DNA from: Planctomycetia bacterium
Lineage (GTDB): Bacteria > Planctomycetota > Planctomycetia > Pirellulales > Thermoguttaceae
NCBI GenBank assembly: GCA_030527105.1
Contig: JAUNBK010000031.1
Span: forward strand, 1-35,878
DNA: 35,878 bases
Direction: 5' to 3'
Shown: positions 27,268 to 35,683 of the stretch, piece by piece
Layout of the letters: the number at the start of each line of letters is the position of its first letter
Position numbering within the stretch: the stretch's first letter is position 1
Translations under genes and position numbers: made by a program
The notes under the pieces: model-generated
Told to the model about the DNA's origin: nothing
Database searches by the model: none
Seen by the model: the letters and a program-made list of their open reading frames with translations, nothing else

Positions 27268-27273
27268 AATTCC
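27251..27273 (-). repeat. Dispersed palindromic repeat, truncated copy R5
   Basis: Only one end remains: TTAAATGCTTCTCGTTGAAATTCC, minus orientation, after which the match to the family stops. It overlaps the end of the macro-domain gene and provides its stop codon. Confidence 0.7.
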
Positions 27274-27355
27274 CCGGAGCCGAGAACGAAGCGAAGCGTA
27301 GTTCTGGATGACGTGCCGAGTGATTCTCCCTTCCATTCGTCGCATCCCGAACGCA

Positions 27356-27427
27356 AACTTTGGTGACTCCCCATTTGTCCCCCAAATGGGTGCCCACCAA
27401 AGTTGAAGGCACCCAAGTCTGTTTTTT
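27356..27427 (+). terminator. Terminator hairpin with a competing upstream hairpin
   Basis: TGGGTGCC (27387-27394) and GGCACCCA (27408-27415) form a perfect 8-bp stem followed 6 bases later by TTTTTT (27422-27427). A second structure excludes it: AACTTTGGTG/CACCAAAGTT (27356-27365, 27395-27404) enclosing CCCATTTG/CAAATGGG (27370-27377, 27383-27390). The two share bases 27387-27390, and the loop of the terminator is the closing strand of the other. It probably ends the macro-domain transcript, possibly in a conditional way. The bases between 27274 and 27355 match nothing else in the window. Confidence 0.55.
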
Positions 27428-27441
27428 CTCGGCGTATCCCG

Positions 27442-27469
27442 TTGACTTCTCGTTCATTTGTGCTAAAAT
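27442..27469 (+). promoter_or_regulatory. gnd: Probable promoter of gnd
   Basis: TTGACT (27442-27447) and TAAAAT (27464-27469) are separated by 16 bases. The transcript would start near 27476 and carry repeat R6 in its leader of about 225 bases before the gnd ATG. Confidence 0.5.
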
Positions 27470-27581
27470 AGCGGAGAGTGTTGCGTTTGCACAAAGGCTG
27501 CGACGTTTGCAACTCGCCCCGTTTCGTTCGGCTGCGTTGGTCGAAGTTGTTTTTTGGGGATTTTGTAAGAGAGAAACTATT

Positions 27582-27685
27582 TTATGATACTTCGCGTTTG
27601 AATTTCCGGATCCGTTCGCCGTTGGAGCTACGCACCACGGCTCGCAAAACGTCGGGAAATCGGATTTGAAAGCATGGCGAGTATA
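27582..27685 (-). repeat. Dispersed palindromic repeat, copy R6
   Basis: 104 bp, minus orientation: TTATGATACTTCGCGTTTG, core GCCGTTGGAGCTACGCACC then ACGGC, end GGCGAGTATA. It stops 15 bases before the gnd start codon, so the gnd ribosome site (GAAGGA) abuts its last bases. It would be transcribed as part of the gnd leader if the promoter at 27442 is used. Confidence 0.9.
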
Positions 27686-27700
27686 GAAGGATGCGAGATT

Positions 27701-29194
27701 ATGTCGAAATGCTCAATTGGTTTGATGGGGCTGGCCGTTATGGGACAGAACCTTGTGCTGAATATGGAGGATCATGGCTTCAGCGTTGCGGTTTTTAATC
27801 GCACGACGTCGAAAGTGGACGAGTTCTGCGCCTCTCCTCAGGCGAAGGGGCGGAATATTGTGGGGTGCCATTCGCTCAAGGAGTTGGTCGAGAATCTCGA
27901 GCGCCCACGCAAGGTGATGCTGATGATTCAGTCGAAAGACCCCGTCCCGGCACCGGAAGTCGCGCTCTATCCCAAAAATGCGGCAGTCGATGCCGTCATT
28001 GAAGAGCTGATCCCGCTTCTCGAGCCGGGCGACGTCATTATCGACGGGGGGAATACTCATTATCGTGACACCGATCGACGCACGCGCTACGTCGAGTCCA
28101 AGGGGCTTTTGTACATCGGGACGGGTGTCTCTGGTGGAGAGGAAGGTGCGCGTCTTGGTCCGAGTTTGATGCCTGGCGGGTCGCCAGAAGCGTGGCCGCT
28201 CGTGAAGGAAATTTTCCAAGCCATCTCCGCGAAAGTCGGTCCCAATCACGACATTCCGTGTTGCGAGTGGGTTGGTCCGCGCGGAGCAGGGCACTACGTC
28301 AAAATGGTCCACAACGGCATCGAGTATGGCGACATGCAGCTCATTTGCGAAGCGTATTGGCTCCTCAAAAACGTCCTTGGACTCAATAATGACGAACTCT
28401 ACAACGTTTTTGCTCAGTGGAACAAGGGCAACCTCGACAGCTACCTGATCGAGATTACGCGCGATATCTTTAGCGTCAAAGACGAAAAGACGGGTGGTTT
28501 CCTCGTCGACTTCATTCTCGACACGGCAGGCGCGAAAGGGACGGGCAAATGGATGAGCCAGCTTGCTCTCGATCTTGGCGCACCAAGCACTCTCGTGACG
28601 GAAGCCGTCTACGCGCGCGCACTCTCGGCGCAAAAGAAGGCGCGAGTCGATGCCGCCAAAGTCCTCGCGGGCCCCGCGCAGCTCCCGCCGTTTGAGGGGT
28701 GCAAGGAGGAATTCATCGAGTCCGTGCGAAAAGCGCTTTATGCCTCCAAGATTTGTTCGTACGCACAAGGATACGTTCAAATGCAGATGGCGGCAGCGGC
28801 GGACGGTTGGGATTTGAATTATGGACAAATCGCCCTCCTCTGGCGCGGCGGATGTATCATTCGTGCCGTCTTCCTCCAGAGAATCAAGGAAGCGTTCGAC
28901 AAAAATCCCGCTTTGGGCAACCTTCTGCTCGACGATTATTTCTGCTCCGAGGTCACTCAGGCGCAGGCTGCGTGGCGGAACGTCGTAAAAACTGCCGTTG
29001 AGCGCGGCGTCCCCGTCCCCGCAATCTCTGGCGCTCTCGCTTATTATGATGGATATCGAAGTGCGACACTCCCCGCGAATCTGCTCCAAGCGCAGCGCGA
29101 CTACTTCGGAGCGCACACGTTCCGTCGAATTGATGAGCCGGAGGATCAAGCGTTCCACGCCGAGTGGATTCAACTGAGGAAAAAGCCGGAATAA
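27701..29194 (+). CDS. gnd: 6-phosphogluconate dehydrogenase, decarboxylating
   Basis: 497 aa, slightly longer than the usual 470-485. It oxidises 6-phosphogluconate to ribulose 5-phosphate and CO2 with NAD(P) in the pentose phosphate pathway. Motifs: dinucleotide fold IGLMGLAVMGQNLVLNMEDHG, VFNRTTSKVDEF, IDGGNTHYRDTDRR, GTGVSGGEEGARLGPSLMPGG, the signature GAGHYVKMVHNGIEYGDMQ with catalytic Lys201, and KGTGKWMSQLALDLGAP. The NRTTSK segment after the first fold resembles the NADP-binding type. The ATG at 27701 matches the family start (MSKCSIGLMG); an ATG at 27674 lies within repeat R6 and would add nine unrelated residues. The 3' end is 16 bases from the convergent cytochrome-like gene. Confidence 0.97.
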   Translation: MSKCSIGLMGLAVMGQNLVLNMEDHGFSVAVFNRTTSKVDEFCASPQAKGRNIVGCHSLKELVENLERPRKVMLMIQSKDPVPAPEVALYPKNAAVDAVIEELIPLLEPGDVIIDGGNTHYRDTDRRTRYVESKGLLYIGTGVSGGEEGARLGPSLMPGGSPEAWPLVKEIFQAISAKVGPNHDIPCCEWVGPRGAGHYVKMVHNGIEYGDMQLICEAYWLLKNVLGLNNDELYNVFAQWNKGNLDSYLIEITRDIFSVKDEKTGGFLVDFILDTAGAKGTGKWMSQLALDLGAPSTLVTEAVYARALSAQKKARVDAAKVLAGPAQLPPFEGCKEEFIESVRKALYASKICSYAQGYVQMQMAAAADGWDLNYGQIALLWRGGCIIRAVFLQRIKEAFDKNPALGNLLLDDYFCSEVTQAQAAWRNVVKTAVERGVPVPAISGALAYYDGYRSATLPANLLQAQRDYFGAHTFRRIDEPEDQAFHAEWIQLRKKPE

Positions 29195-29210
29195 ATCGTC
29201 CTCTTTTGCA

Positions 29211-30782
29211 TCAACGGGGAGCCTGCTCGATCTTTTGAAGCTCAAGCATCTGCTCCCAAAGGAGAACGCCCTCGCGTGGACGCTGTTGCACGGGGGGCTT
29301 CTCGCGTTGGAGTTCATAATTGTACGCCCCGTCGCTCATCGAACGATTATGGACTTCCACCGGATTCGCGGAACGCATCGTCTCTTGCGGCGTCGGCATC
29401 TGCGGCGAAGGTACGGGAGAGGGTGCCAAACCTGCTGCGGGATTCACGTGACGAATGTCCCCACTCGACTCACCCGGCGCGTAGATACGTGCGGGGCGAA
29501 TGTATTCCTCAGCCATGTCGGGCGTCCACTCGGCACCCTCTTCGGGTTCGAGAGATTCGGCGGGTTCTTGCGCCGAAGCTGGTGTCACTCCTGAGGGGGC
29601 GTCGATTGGCAAGTTGCTTGACGCGGGCACAACGCCCTCCTGCGGGAGGATTCTCAACGGGGGAACGTAGACATTCGGCGTCGGACGCGTATATTCCTCG
29701 GGATACAACGTCTGCGGCAGAAGACTCTCGTGGACTCCATACATTTCGAAGAGACTCCCGCTGGGGAGCGAGTGGGAGGAGATTCGACGCAGCCCGCTCT
29801 GTGTCGGCGTGTATGTGGGGGTAAGTCGAAGTGGGGGGAGGAGCGTCTCGCGCGGAATCACGTACTCGTTGCGCGTCACGAGATACGTCCACGCGATGAG
29901 GAGTTGGTAGGAGCCATATTTCGCGCAGGGGAAAATGATTTCCTCGCGATTCGTCGGACCGTGCGGCAAGACGGGTTTGCGAAGAAACGCACTCTCCTCG
30001 GGGCGCTCGGTGTCGATAAATTGGAGCGAGGTGCGGATGTTCTTGAGGAGCGTTGTGCGTGGCGTGGCGGACGTGACGCGCAAGAGCTTGAATCCGGTCG
30101 TGGAGTCGGGACCGTGGCACCCCGACTCCATGCAGTTTCGCGTCAGGACAGGCTGAATCCGCTTGCGAAAAAGCTCAACCGCGTCCTGAGGCAACGAGTC
30201 CGCCATCCGTTGAAGCTCCTGAGGGGAAACGTTTTCCTCGGGCACAACAGAGGAAATTGCGCTCTCGGATGAAGCGGATGGAGACTGGGTCTGCTGCGCC
30301 GATGCCGCCTTGCGCGCGTACTCGATCCGGCGTCCGAGCGCCTCCGTTCGAGACGAGTCGGGAGCCAAAAGACGCAAGATGTTCCACTCCGTCTCGGCTT
30401 CGTCCAACAAGTGGTATTGAAGGCACCATGAAACCATCTCCTCTCGCCGACTGACGCTATCGATCGGGATGTTTGAAGTGCGCTGCGCATAAATTTCCTG
30501 AAGAGAATCCGCAACCTGAACGACTTGCTCGCGCTCGAACGAAACGACGCCGACCGGCAATTGTAAGTGGTATCGATTCCCCTCCGTCGTGACAACGCCG
30601 TGCATCACCTGTCCGTTGGCGAGCGCGAGATATCGAGGCACACTCGCCTGCGCCATCTCCTGCGCCACCGCGACATTCGACGGAAGGCACCCTCCCCACA
30701 ACGAGCCGAGCGCCCCGAGAAAAAGAGACACAAAAGCAATCTTCAATCCCCCACGGCGCGCGAAACGGCTATAATCTTTCAT
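29211..30782 (-). CDS. Secreted protein with a c-type haem-like CX4CH motif
   Basis: 523 aa. The signal peptide spans about residues 12-40 (LKIAFVSLFLGALGSLWGG). A strand-rich part at about 48-85 (YLALANGQVMHGVVTTEGNRYHLQL) follows, then a helical section. At 217-223 is NCMESGCHG, a CX4CH motif in a context (FRKRIQPVLTRNC, then GFKLLRV) like planctomycete cytochrome domains, where CX2CH is usual. The last 230 residues are rich in Pro, Ser, Thr and Glu and look unstructured. Whether haem is bound is uncertain. The start at 30782 has GGAG 9 bases upstream; in-frame TTG and ATG codons further up are less likely. It has its own promoter and follows the HzsA-like gene on the same strand. Confidence 0.7.
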   Translation of the reverse strand: MKDYSRFARRGGLKIAFVSLFLGALGSLWGGCLPSNVAVAQEMAQASVPRYLALANGQVMHGVVTTEGNRYHLQLPVGVVSFEREQVVQVADSLQEIYAQRTSNIPIDSVSRREEMVSWCLQYHLLDEAETEWNILRLLAPDSSRTEALGRRIEYARKAASAQQTQSPSASSESAISSVVPEENVSPQELQRMADSLPQDAVELFRKRIQPVLTRNCMESGCHGPDSTTGFKLLRVTSATPRTTLLKNIRTSLQFIDTERPEESAFLRKPVLPHGPTNREEIIFPCAKYGSYQLLIAWTYLVTRNEYVIPRETLLPPLRLTPTYTPTQSGLRRISSHSLPSGSLFEMYGVHESLLPQTLYPEEYTRPTPNVYVPPLRILPQEGVVPASSNLPIDAPSGVTPASAQEPAESLEPEEGAEWTPDMAEEYIRPARIYAPGESSGDIRHVNPAAGLAPSPVPSPQMPTPQETMRSANPVEVHNRSMSDGAYNYELQREKPPVQQRPREGVLLWEQMLELQKIEQAPR

Positions 30783-30824
30783 CGTCAAAATCTCCATATT
30801 GTGCGGAACAACCCGAGCCAAAAG

Positions 30825-30853
30825 AGTATAGACGTTTCACGATGTTGTGTCAA
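30825..30853 (-). promoter_or_regulatory. Strong sigma-70 promoter of the CX4CH gene
   Basis: On the minus strand TTGACA (about 30848-30853) and TATACT (about 30825-30830) are 17 bases apart. Transcription would begin about 36 bases before the ATG, so this gene need not depend on the upstream HzsA-like gene. Confidence 0.75.
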
Positions 30854-30902
30854 GAGGAATTCGACGAAAATCTACGACCTGGAATCGTTTTGTCAGAGTT
30901 TT

Positions 30903-30943
30903 CGAAAAAGAAGAGGGAGGGTGCGACGCGCGCCTCCTCCCTC
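30903..30943 (-). terminator. Rho-independent terminator of the HzsA-like gene
   Basis: On the minus strand GAGGGAGG (30943-30936) pairs perfectly with CCTCCCTC (30920-30913) across a 15-base loop, followed by TTCTTTTT. It lies 10 bases after the stop of the HzsA-like gene and separates it from the next gene. Confidence 0.85.
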
Positions 30944-30952
30944 AGGATGGAT

Positions 30953-33900
30953 TTATTCCTCGCAAATCACGCGGAATCCGACGTTGTAGACACGCTGCCA
31001 CGTGAAATATGGCAGACGATATCCACTTCGCGCCGTTTTAGGACGATCGAACCACGAACCACCACGCGCGACTTTTTCCACTGCGGGATCGCCCGCGTTG
31101 CGCCCATCGTTCGCGTTGTAGGGATACGGCTTGTAGTCGGAATACGTCCACTCCGCCACGTTGCCATTCATGTCGAACAAGCCCCACGGGTTTGGTTGAT
31201 AGCACGCAACACCCTTGCCGGGGTCGTCGCTTGCGGGGGAATTGGCGTGGGTTGCCGTGTCCCAACCGGGGATAAGTTGTCCGTCGTCCACGGTGTCGAT
31301 TCGAGGCCAAAACGCTTCGAACTCAGCAGCCTTGACGGGGCGCGGATTCACTCCCTTGCACACGAAGAGGCGCAAACTTCGATCCGCAAGATTGGCGTAA
31401 GGACCGAAATCGTCGTCCAAACCACCCCACCAGAAGGGTTGATCTTTGCCCGCTTTTGCCGCCCATTCCCACTCCGCCTCGGTCGGGAGTCGGAATTTTT
31501 TGCCCGTTTTCTCGGAGAGCCACTTACAAAATTCAACCGCCTCCTGCCACGTGACGCGAACGACCGGCTGCTGCGGGAAATTGTGCGCGTAGCCAGGCCA
31601 CGTGTGGTCTTTCCACTGCTGATCGATGTAGCGACTGTCGTGATGAGGATCGAAAAGGGCGTACATTTCGTTCGTTACTTCCGTCGTTCCCATGAAGAAG
31701 GATTTCTCGATCGCGACTTCGTTTCGATTCGCTTCGGCAGGATGCTTGCAATCGTCACCAATCACGAATTTCCCTGCCGGGACGCGCACCAACTCCATCT
31801 CCACGCCACCAAGGTCGACACTCATTTTCTCGCCAAGCTCGCCAGCGACTTCCACTTTCGCACCCGCTGGCGCGGCAGTGTTCGGCTCCTTCCACTCTTC
31901 TGGCTTCACCCATTCAGGACGATCTGGGATGTGGTTGCTTCCGTGCTCCGGATCCTGATGAAGGTTCGCATAGAGAGAACGAATTTCCTGCGTGCGCTTC
32001 GCCATTCTCTGGACGCCATCCGCATTGCCGCGGAACGCCTCGGAAACTTCCGTCCACGTGGCGTGATACGGCACGTTCATGTCCACCCAAAGAGCGAGCG
32101 ATCGCCACGACAAATCGTCGAGTTTCACGTTGTAGTGATTCCCATCGCGCAGCATTTGGAACAAAGGCGACGTGTTCGTGTGATACTCCATCGGATTGAA
32201 CATATGGACATCGCTCTCCGGACCGGGTCGTCGGACGTACGGCATCAAGTCGATGTAGGAACGACCGAAGTGTCCATTCCAAGCCTCCCTGGGTCGCGAG
32301 ACGTCCTTGAGGTTGGGGCGATTCGGCTCGGATCCGTCGTGGCATCCAACGCAATATTTGTCGAGAACGGGCTGAACCTCTCGACGGAATCCCATTGGGC
32401 GCGACTCGCCATTGAATTCCTGAATCGGCACAGGAGGTCGCGTCATTGCAATGGTTCGCTTCGACGGCGTGGCGCTGTTTTGCGACTCGTGGCAGCCCGC
32501 GCACGTCACACCCTCGCCCGGCATTCCGACGAGCCAAGAGCGCATGATTTGCACCGCGTTCCCTTTTTCGTCGAGTGGCTGAATGGCAATCGGCGTGTTC
32601 GCGGGGATGCGGAAGAACGCGGAGCCGTCCTCATACACCGGGACTTCGCCAAGGAGAATTTTGGAGTCCCAAGACGCTTCGATACCCATCATGTCGTGGT
32701 TGCCGATGCCGCGGTAGCCGTATTGATAGCCGAAGAGGCGGAGCTTTTTGATCGTCCCACGCGGAACGTCTTTCAAACCGGGACCGAAGTGGACGTCCGT
32801 GACAAAAACGGTCGAATCGGTCTCACCCTCAATCAAACGCGACGCGACGACTGGCGGCACCGGGCGCTCGACAAGTGCCTGCGGCTCGAATATGCCAAAC
32901 GACGTCGATTCCTTGATGAGAAGCATGTTGTCGAACGTGTCGACGAGATAAAGCCCCCACGGACTCTGCGGCGTGAGTCGGCAAGAGACGAGATAATAAT
33001 TCTCGCTCAAAGGGAATGGGAACAAAAACTTCGGCCAGGAATTGTCCACCAACGCGTCGCGAATGATCGGTTCCACCTTCTGCCCGCGATGGGGGATGCG
33101 CTGAACGACGCCGTCCGCTTCGTGACGCCCAAGTTTGGGGTCGAAAATGACCAACTCGCCCTGACGCTGCGCGGCTCCATGGTGCCCCGTCACGATGGTG
33201 ACGAATTTCGAACTGTTCGGAATCGGCTTCCCATAAAACATACTGTTGGGCCAGTAGGAGTTGCTCCCGTAGTACTCAATTTGGTTGGAGCCGTCGGGGT
33301 TCATATGCATCATGATACGCGTGAAATAGTGGTTCGTATCGACATATTCCCAACGCAAAAACATGACACGCCCATTGTTGAGGACGACCGGGCACCAGTC
33401 TTGATCCTGCTCAAACGTGAGTTGGCGCGTGGTCTTGCCGTCTTTCTCAACGCGGAAGATGTTTCCAACATGTCCCGCTCCACCAATGCAGGGGACGCCC
33501 ATCATCGAGGCACTCGAGATAAAGAGGTGAGCGCCATCCGGCAGGTAGCACCCTTCCACATTGTCCACATCCGGACCAAGGAACGGAGAAATCTGCTTGA
33601 ACTCGGTCGGTTTGTCGAGATGCACCTCGAACACCTCCCACGTGTTTTTGTCGGAGAGCGCTGTGACCAAAATGCGCTTCGCATCCCAATGGAGGCAAAT
33701 GTCGCCAAGGAACGAGTTTTTCGGCGGCTCAATAAGCGGATGAAGCTCCGCATTCGGGTCGCTCAGCGAGAGCCATTGGATTCGATTGCCATAATCCTTC
33801 TTTCCGCGTGAGCAGTTGGACATCCAGTTGGCTTCCAAGCCGGCATTTGTCGCGGTACGGACAAGGACTTTGTCAAAGTCGAGAAGCGGGTTGGCGAGCA

Positions 33901-34879
33901 GCGCTTCGCGACGGAATTTGAGGAACTCTTCTGCCGTTTTGAGGGCGTTTTCCACCGCTTTGGGGTCCTGCGGGTCGATATTGAGGAGTGTGTCGCGATA
34001 GCCCTTCAACTGCGCGAGGTACTTCTCGCCATCGTATTTGTCGGGAAACGTTTTGGCGAGGTCTTCGATCGCCATTTGCAACGAATCCATCTTACCAAGC
34101 GCATCGACGGCGTCGGCAGAAATTTTGCGCAGCTTCATCTCAAGCGCGCGGCGCGCCATCATCTCCTGAGTCGCGACTTTCTCTTCTTCCGATCCGTAGA
34201 GGTTGGGGTCTTTTTCGTCGCCGACAATCTGCACTTCAATCAAAGACGTCCAACTATTGGCGGGGGATTTCGACTTGGCGGGGTCGCCAGCCTTCGAGGG
34301 ATACGTCTGCCAGAAGCGGAACTCAACCCAATCGTATTTTCCATCGCCGATGAATTTTCCATCTTCCGTCTCGCGGAAAGAGGTTTTAAAACCACCACCG
34401 TTGGAGCCGAGGATTTTGTCGCCGGTCGTCAGCGTCGGTTCCGCAGGAAAAGTAGGTTTTTGTCCGGGATTTTGCTCGTTATTCGCGAAGCGGACCTCAT
34501 AATCCTGATTCGCACGAGAATCAATATTCCCTGTATAAATGCAAATTTCCTTGATCGAACGAGGCTTTCCCAAATAGACGACGAGTCGCGCGGGTTTTCC
34601 CGAGACTCCGATTCGTCCATCTTGTCCCAATTGACCCACAAGACTGTCGGAGATCGCGACAAAACTCCCTTGATCAATGCCAGAGGACTCGACGATTCGC
34701 GCGCCAGCAAAGTTCATAAAATTGAGGACGTGCCCAATTGCTACGTCGTTCTGCATCGTGACGAAATCATCCGAGTTGTTTGCCCAACTCTGCGTCGTCA
34801 ATTCGACTTCCGCGCGTACGGAGGGTACCACCGCGCAGATCAAGCCGAGAAATGCAGGCAGGATCCATCTTTTTAACAT
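30953..34879 (-). CDS. HzsA-like propeller/cytochrome protein with C-terminal FGE/SUMF1 domain
   Basis: 1308 aa. The signal peptide ends near VRAEVE. Residues about 25-215 form a discoidin-like beta domain (VVYLGKPRSIKEICIYTGN, YDWVEFRFWQTYP, SLIEVQIVG). Residues about 330-770 carry repeated WD/PD40-like propeller blades in the order known from the hydrazine synthase alpha family (CYLPDGAHLFISSASMMGVPCIGG, VMFLRWEYVDTNHYF, GYRGIGNHDMMGIEASW). Two CX2CH haem motifs follow: TCAGCHES (Cys793, Cys796, His797) and YCVGCHDG (Cys843, Cys846, His847). Residues about 1015-1308 are an FGE fold (MELVRVPAGKFVIGDD, FRLPTEAEWEWAAKAG, NPWGLFDMNGNVAEWTY, RGGSWFDRPKTARSGYR). Both FGE copper Cys are absent, so that domain is probably non-catalytic. 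Such proteins are common in planctomycetes that do not make hydrazine; the real substrate is unknown. The ATG at 34879 follows AAGGAG. Confidence 0.87.
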   Translation of the reverse strand: MLKRWILPAFLGLICAVVPSVRAEVELTTQSWANNSDDFVTMQNDVAIGHVLNFMNFAGARIVESSGIDQGSFVAISDSLVGQLGQDGRIGVSGKPARLVVYLGKPRSIKEICIYTGNIDSRANQDYEVRFANNEQNPGQKPTFPAEPTLTTGDKILGSNGGGFKTSFRETEDGKFIGDGKYDWVEFRFWQTYPSKAGDPAKSKSPANSWTSLIEVQIVGDEKDPNLYGSEEEKVATQEMMARRALEMKLRKISADAVDALGKMDSLQMAIEDLAKTFPDKYDGEKYLAQLKGYRDTLLNIDPQDPKAVENALKTAEEFLKFRREALLANPLLDFDKVLVRTATNAGLEANWMSNCSRGKKDYGNRIQWLSLSDPNAELHPLIEPPKNSFLGDICLHWDAKRILVTALSDKNTWEVFEVHLDKPTEFKQISPFLGPDVDNVEGCYLPDGAHLFISSASMMGVPCIGGAGHVGNIFRVEKDGKTTRQLTFEQDQDWCPVVLNNGRVMFLRWEYVDTNHYFTRIMMHMNPDGSNQIEYYGSNSYWPNSMFYGKPIPNSSKFVTIVTGHHGAAQRQGELVIFDPKLGRHEADGVVQRIPHRGQKVEPIIRDALVDNSWPKFLFPFPLSENYYLVSCRLTPQSPWGLYLVDTFDNMLLIKESTSFGIFEPQALVERPVPPVVASRLIEGETDSTVFVTDVHFGPGLKDVPRGTIKKLRLFGYQYGYRGIGNHDMMGIEASWDSKILLGEVPVYEDGSAFFRIPANTPIAIQPLDEKGNAVQIMRSWLVGMPGEGVTCAGCHESQNSATPSKRTIAMTRPPVPIQEFNGESRPMGFRREVQPVLDKYCVGCHDGSEPNRPNLKDVSRPREAWNGHFGRSYIDLMPYVRRPGPESDVHMFNPMEYHTNTSPLFQMLRDGNHYNVKLDDLSWRSLALWVDMNVPYHATWTEVSEAFRGNADGVQRMAKRTQEIRSLYANLHQDPEHGSNHIPDRPEWVKPEEWKEPNTAAPAGAKVEVAGELGEKMSVDLGGVEMELVRVPAGKFVIGDDCKHPAEANRNEVAIEKSFFMGTTEVTNEMYALFDPHHDSRYIDQQWKDHTWPGYAHNFPQQPVVRVTWQEAVEFCKWLSEKTGKKFRLPTEAEWEWAAKAGKDQPFWWGGLDDDFGPYANLADRSLRLFVCKGVNPRPVKAAEFEAFWPRIDTVDDGQLIPGWDTATHANSPASDDPGKGVACYQPNPWGLFDMNGNVAEWTYSDYKPYPYNANDGRNAGDPAVEKVARGGSWFDRPKTARSGYRLPYFTWQRVYNVGFRVICEE

Positions 34880-35021
34880 AAACTCACTACTCCTTATACC
34901 TGGTTTCAAAAATGTGTCCAACCCGCTTCGTGTCTCGTTGAGTCATTGGTTGGCGCTCGAAAACGCTCGCATGCTAAAAACCAACAGAGGCGTTAAAAAA
35001 AGCGGTGTTAGTGTTGTACGA

Positions 35022-35059
35022 TTTGTCGTTGAGGGACTTTTTGTCGTTGAGGGACTTTT
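35022..35059 (+). repeat. Short tandem duplication
   Basis: TTTGTCGTTGAGGGACTTT occurs twice back to back (35022-35040 and 35040-35059), upstream of the HzsA-like gene. It looks like a simple replication slip; no function is seen. The stretch 34880-35021 holds the leader of the HzsA-like gene and nothing else recognisable. Confidence 0.8.
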
Positions 35060-35097
35060 GATTCTCGAAAAAAGCCGAGCTGAAGCAGAAGCGGTTT

Positions 35098-35190
35098 TAT
35101 AATGCTTCACGTTGAAATTCTGGTTCCGCCCGCCACTGAAACTGCGCACCACGGCTCCCGAAACTCGGATTTTAAGGTACGATGGATACA
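35098..35190 (-). repeat. Dispersed palindromic repeat, copy R7
   Basis: 93 bp, minus orientation: TATAATGCTTCACGTTGAAATTC, core CCACTGAAACTGCGCACC then ACGG, arm CGGATTTTAAGG, end GATGGATACA. It is shorter than the others because about 10 bases after the core are missing. Confidence 0.85.
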
Positions 35191-35576
35191 AAAGAGTACC
35201 ACAACAAACAATATGACTCTATTAAAGCATACTTTCCCCATTTTGTCAACGAGTGCGCAAACGAAAAAAGGTATTTTTGAGAGATTTTTCCCATTTTTTC
35301 TCAAAATTTTGGCAAGGATGCGAAAATTCTTGTAAGCGAAGAAGGGGAAGAAATCGATTGGAACGTTTCGACCGCCGACGCCGACGGGCGAGGATCTTTT
35401 TAAGAGAAAAATTTCCAGAGAGTGCCTGACGACACCTTGAAGTTCCCACCAATTTGGCTGGCTGAAACAGGGCAAAAAGGTTGTGTGTCAAAAATTTTAA
35501 GAAATTTTTAGAAAAAAATCCATCTTTCTACTTGACAACCCGCCCTTTCGGTGACCGTCGGCAGTGCGTCGGGTTA
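35191..35576. other. Non-coding stretch, 386 bp
   Basis: No gene recognised. It is AT-rich with A- and T-runs, especially around 35270-35300 and 35490-35520. Short open frames crossing it show no ribosome site or domain. A TTGACA at 35533 has no matching -10 box at normal spacing. Confidence 0.5.
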
Positions 35577-35683
35577 TATACTCGTTCTCCTTTAAAATTC
35601 CCGTTTTATGCGACGCTTTGCGAGCCGTGGTGCGTAGCTCCAACGGCGGACGGAACGGGAAATTTCAACACGAAGTATTATAA
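35577..35683 (+). repeat. Dispersed palindromic repeat, copy R8
   Basis: 107 bp, plus orientation: TATACTCGTTCTCCTTTAAAATTCCCG, core TGCGTAGCTCCAACGGC, arm GGAAATTTCAACACG, end AAGTATTATAA. With R4 it is one of the two best-preserved copies. The following 35684-35826 contains no recognisable gene. Confidence 0.9.

Noticed and set aside
30842..33811. A 989-codon open frame on the + strand antisense to the HzsA-like gene
   Set aside because: It lies entirely opposite a gene with clear domains, is very rich in Arg, His and Val, has no recognisable motif and no ribosome site. It follows from the codon bias of the real gene, like the long antisense frames at 27713-29317 (gnd) and 12291-13385 (kinase).
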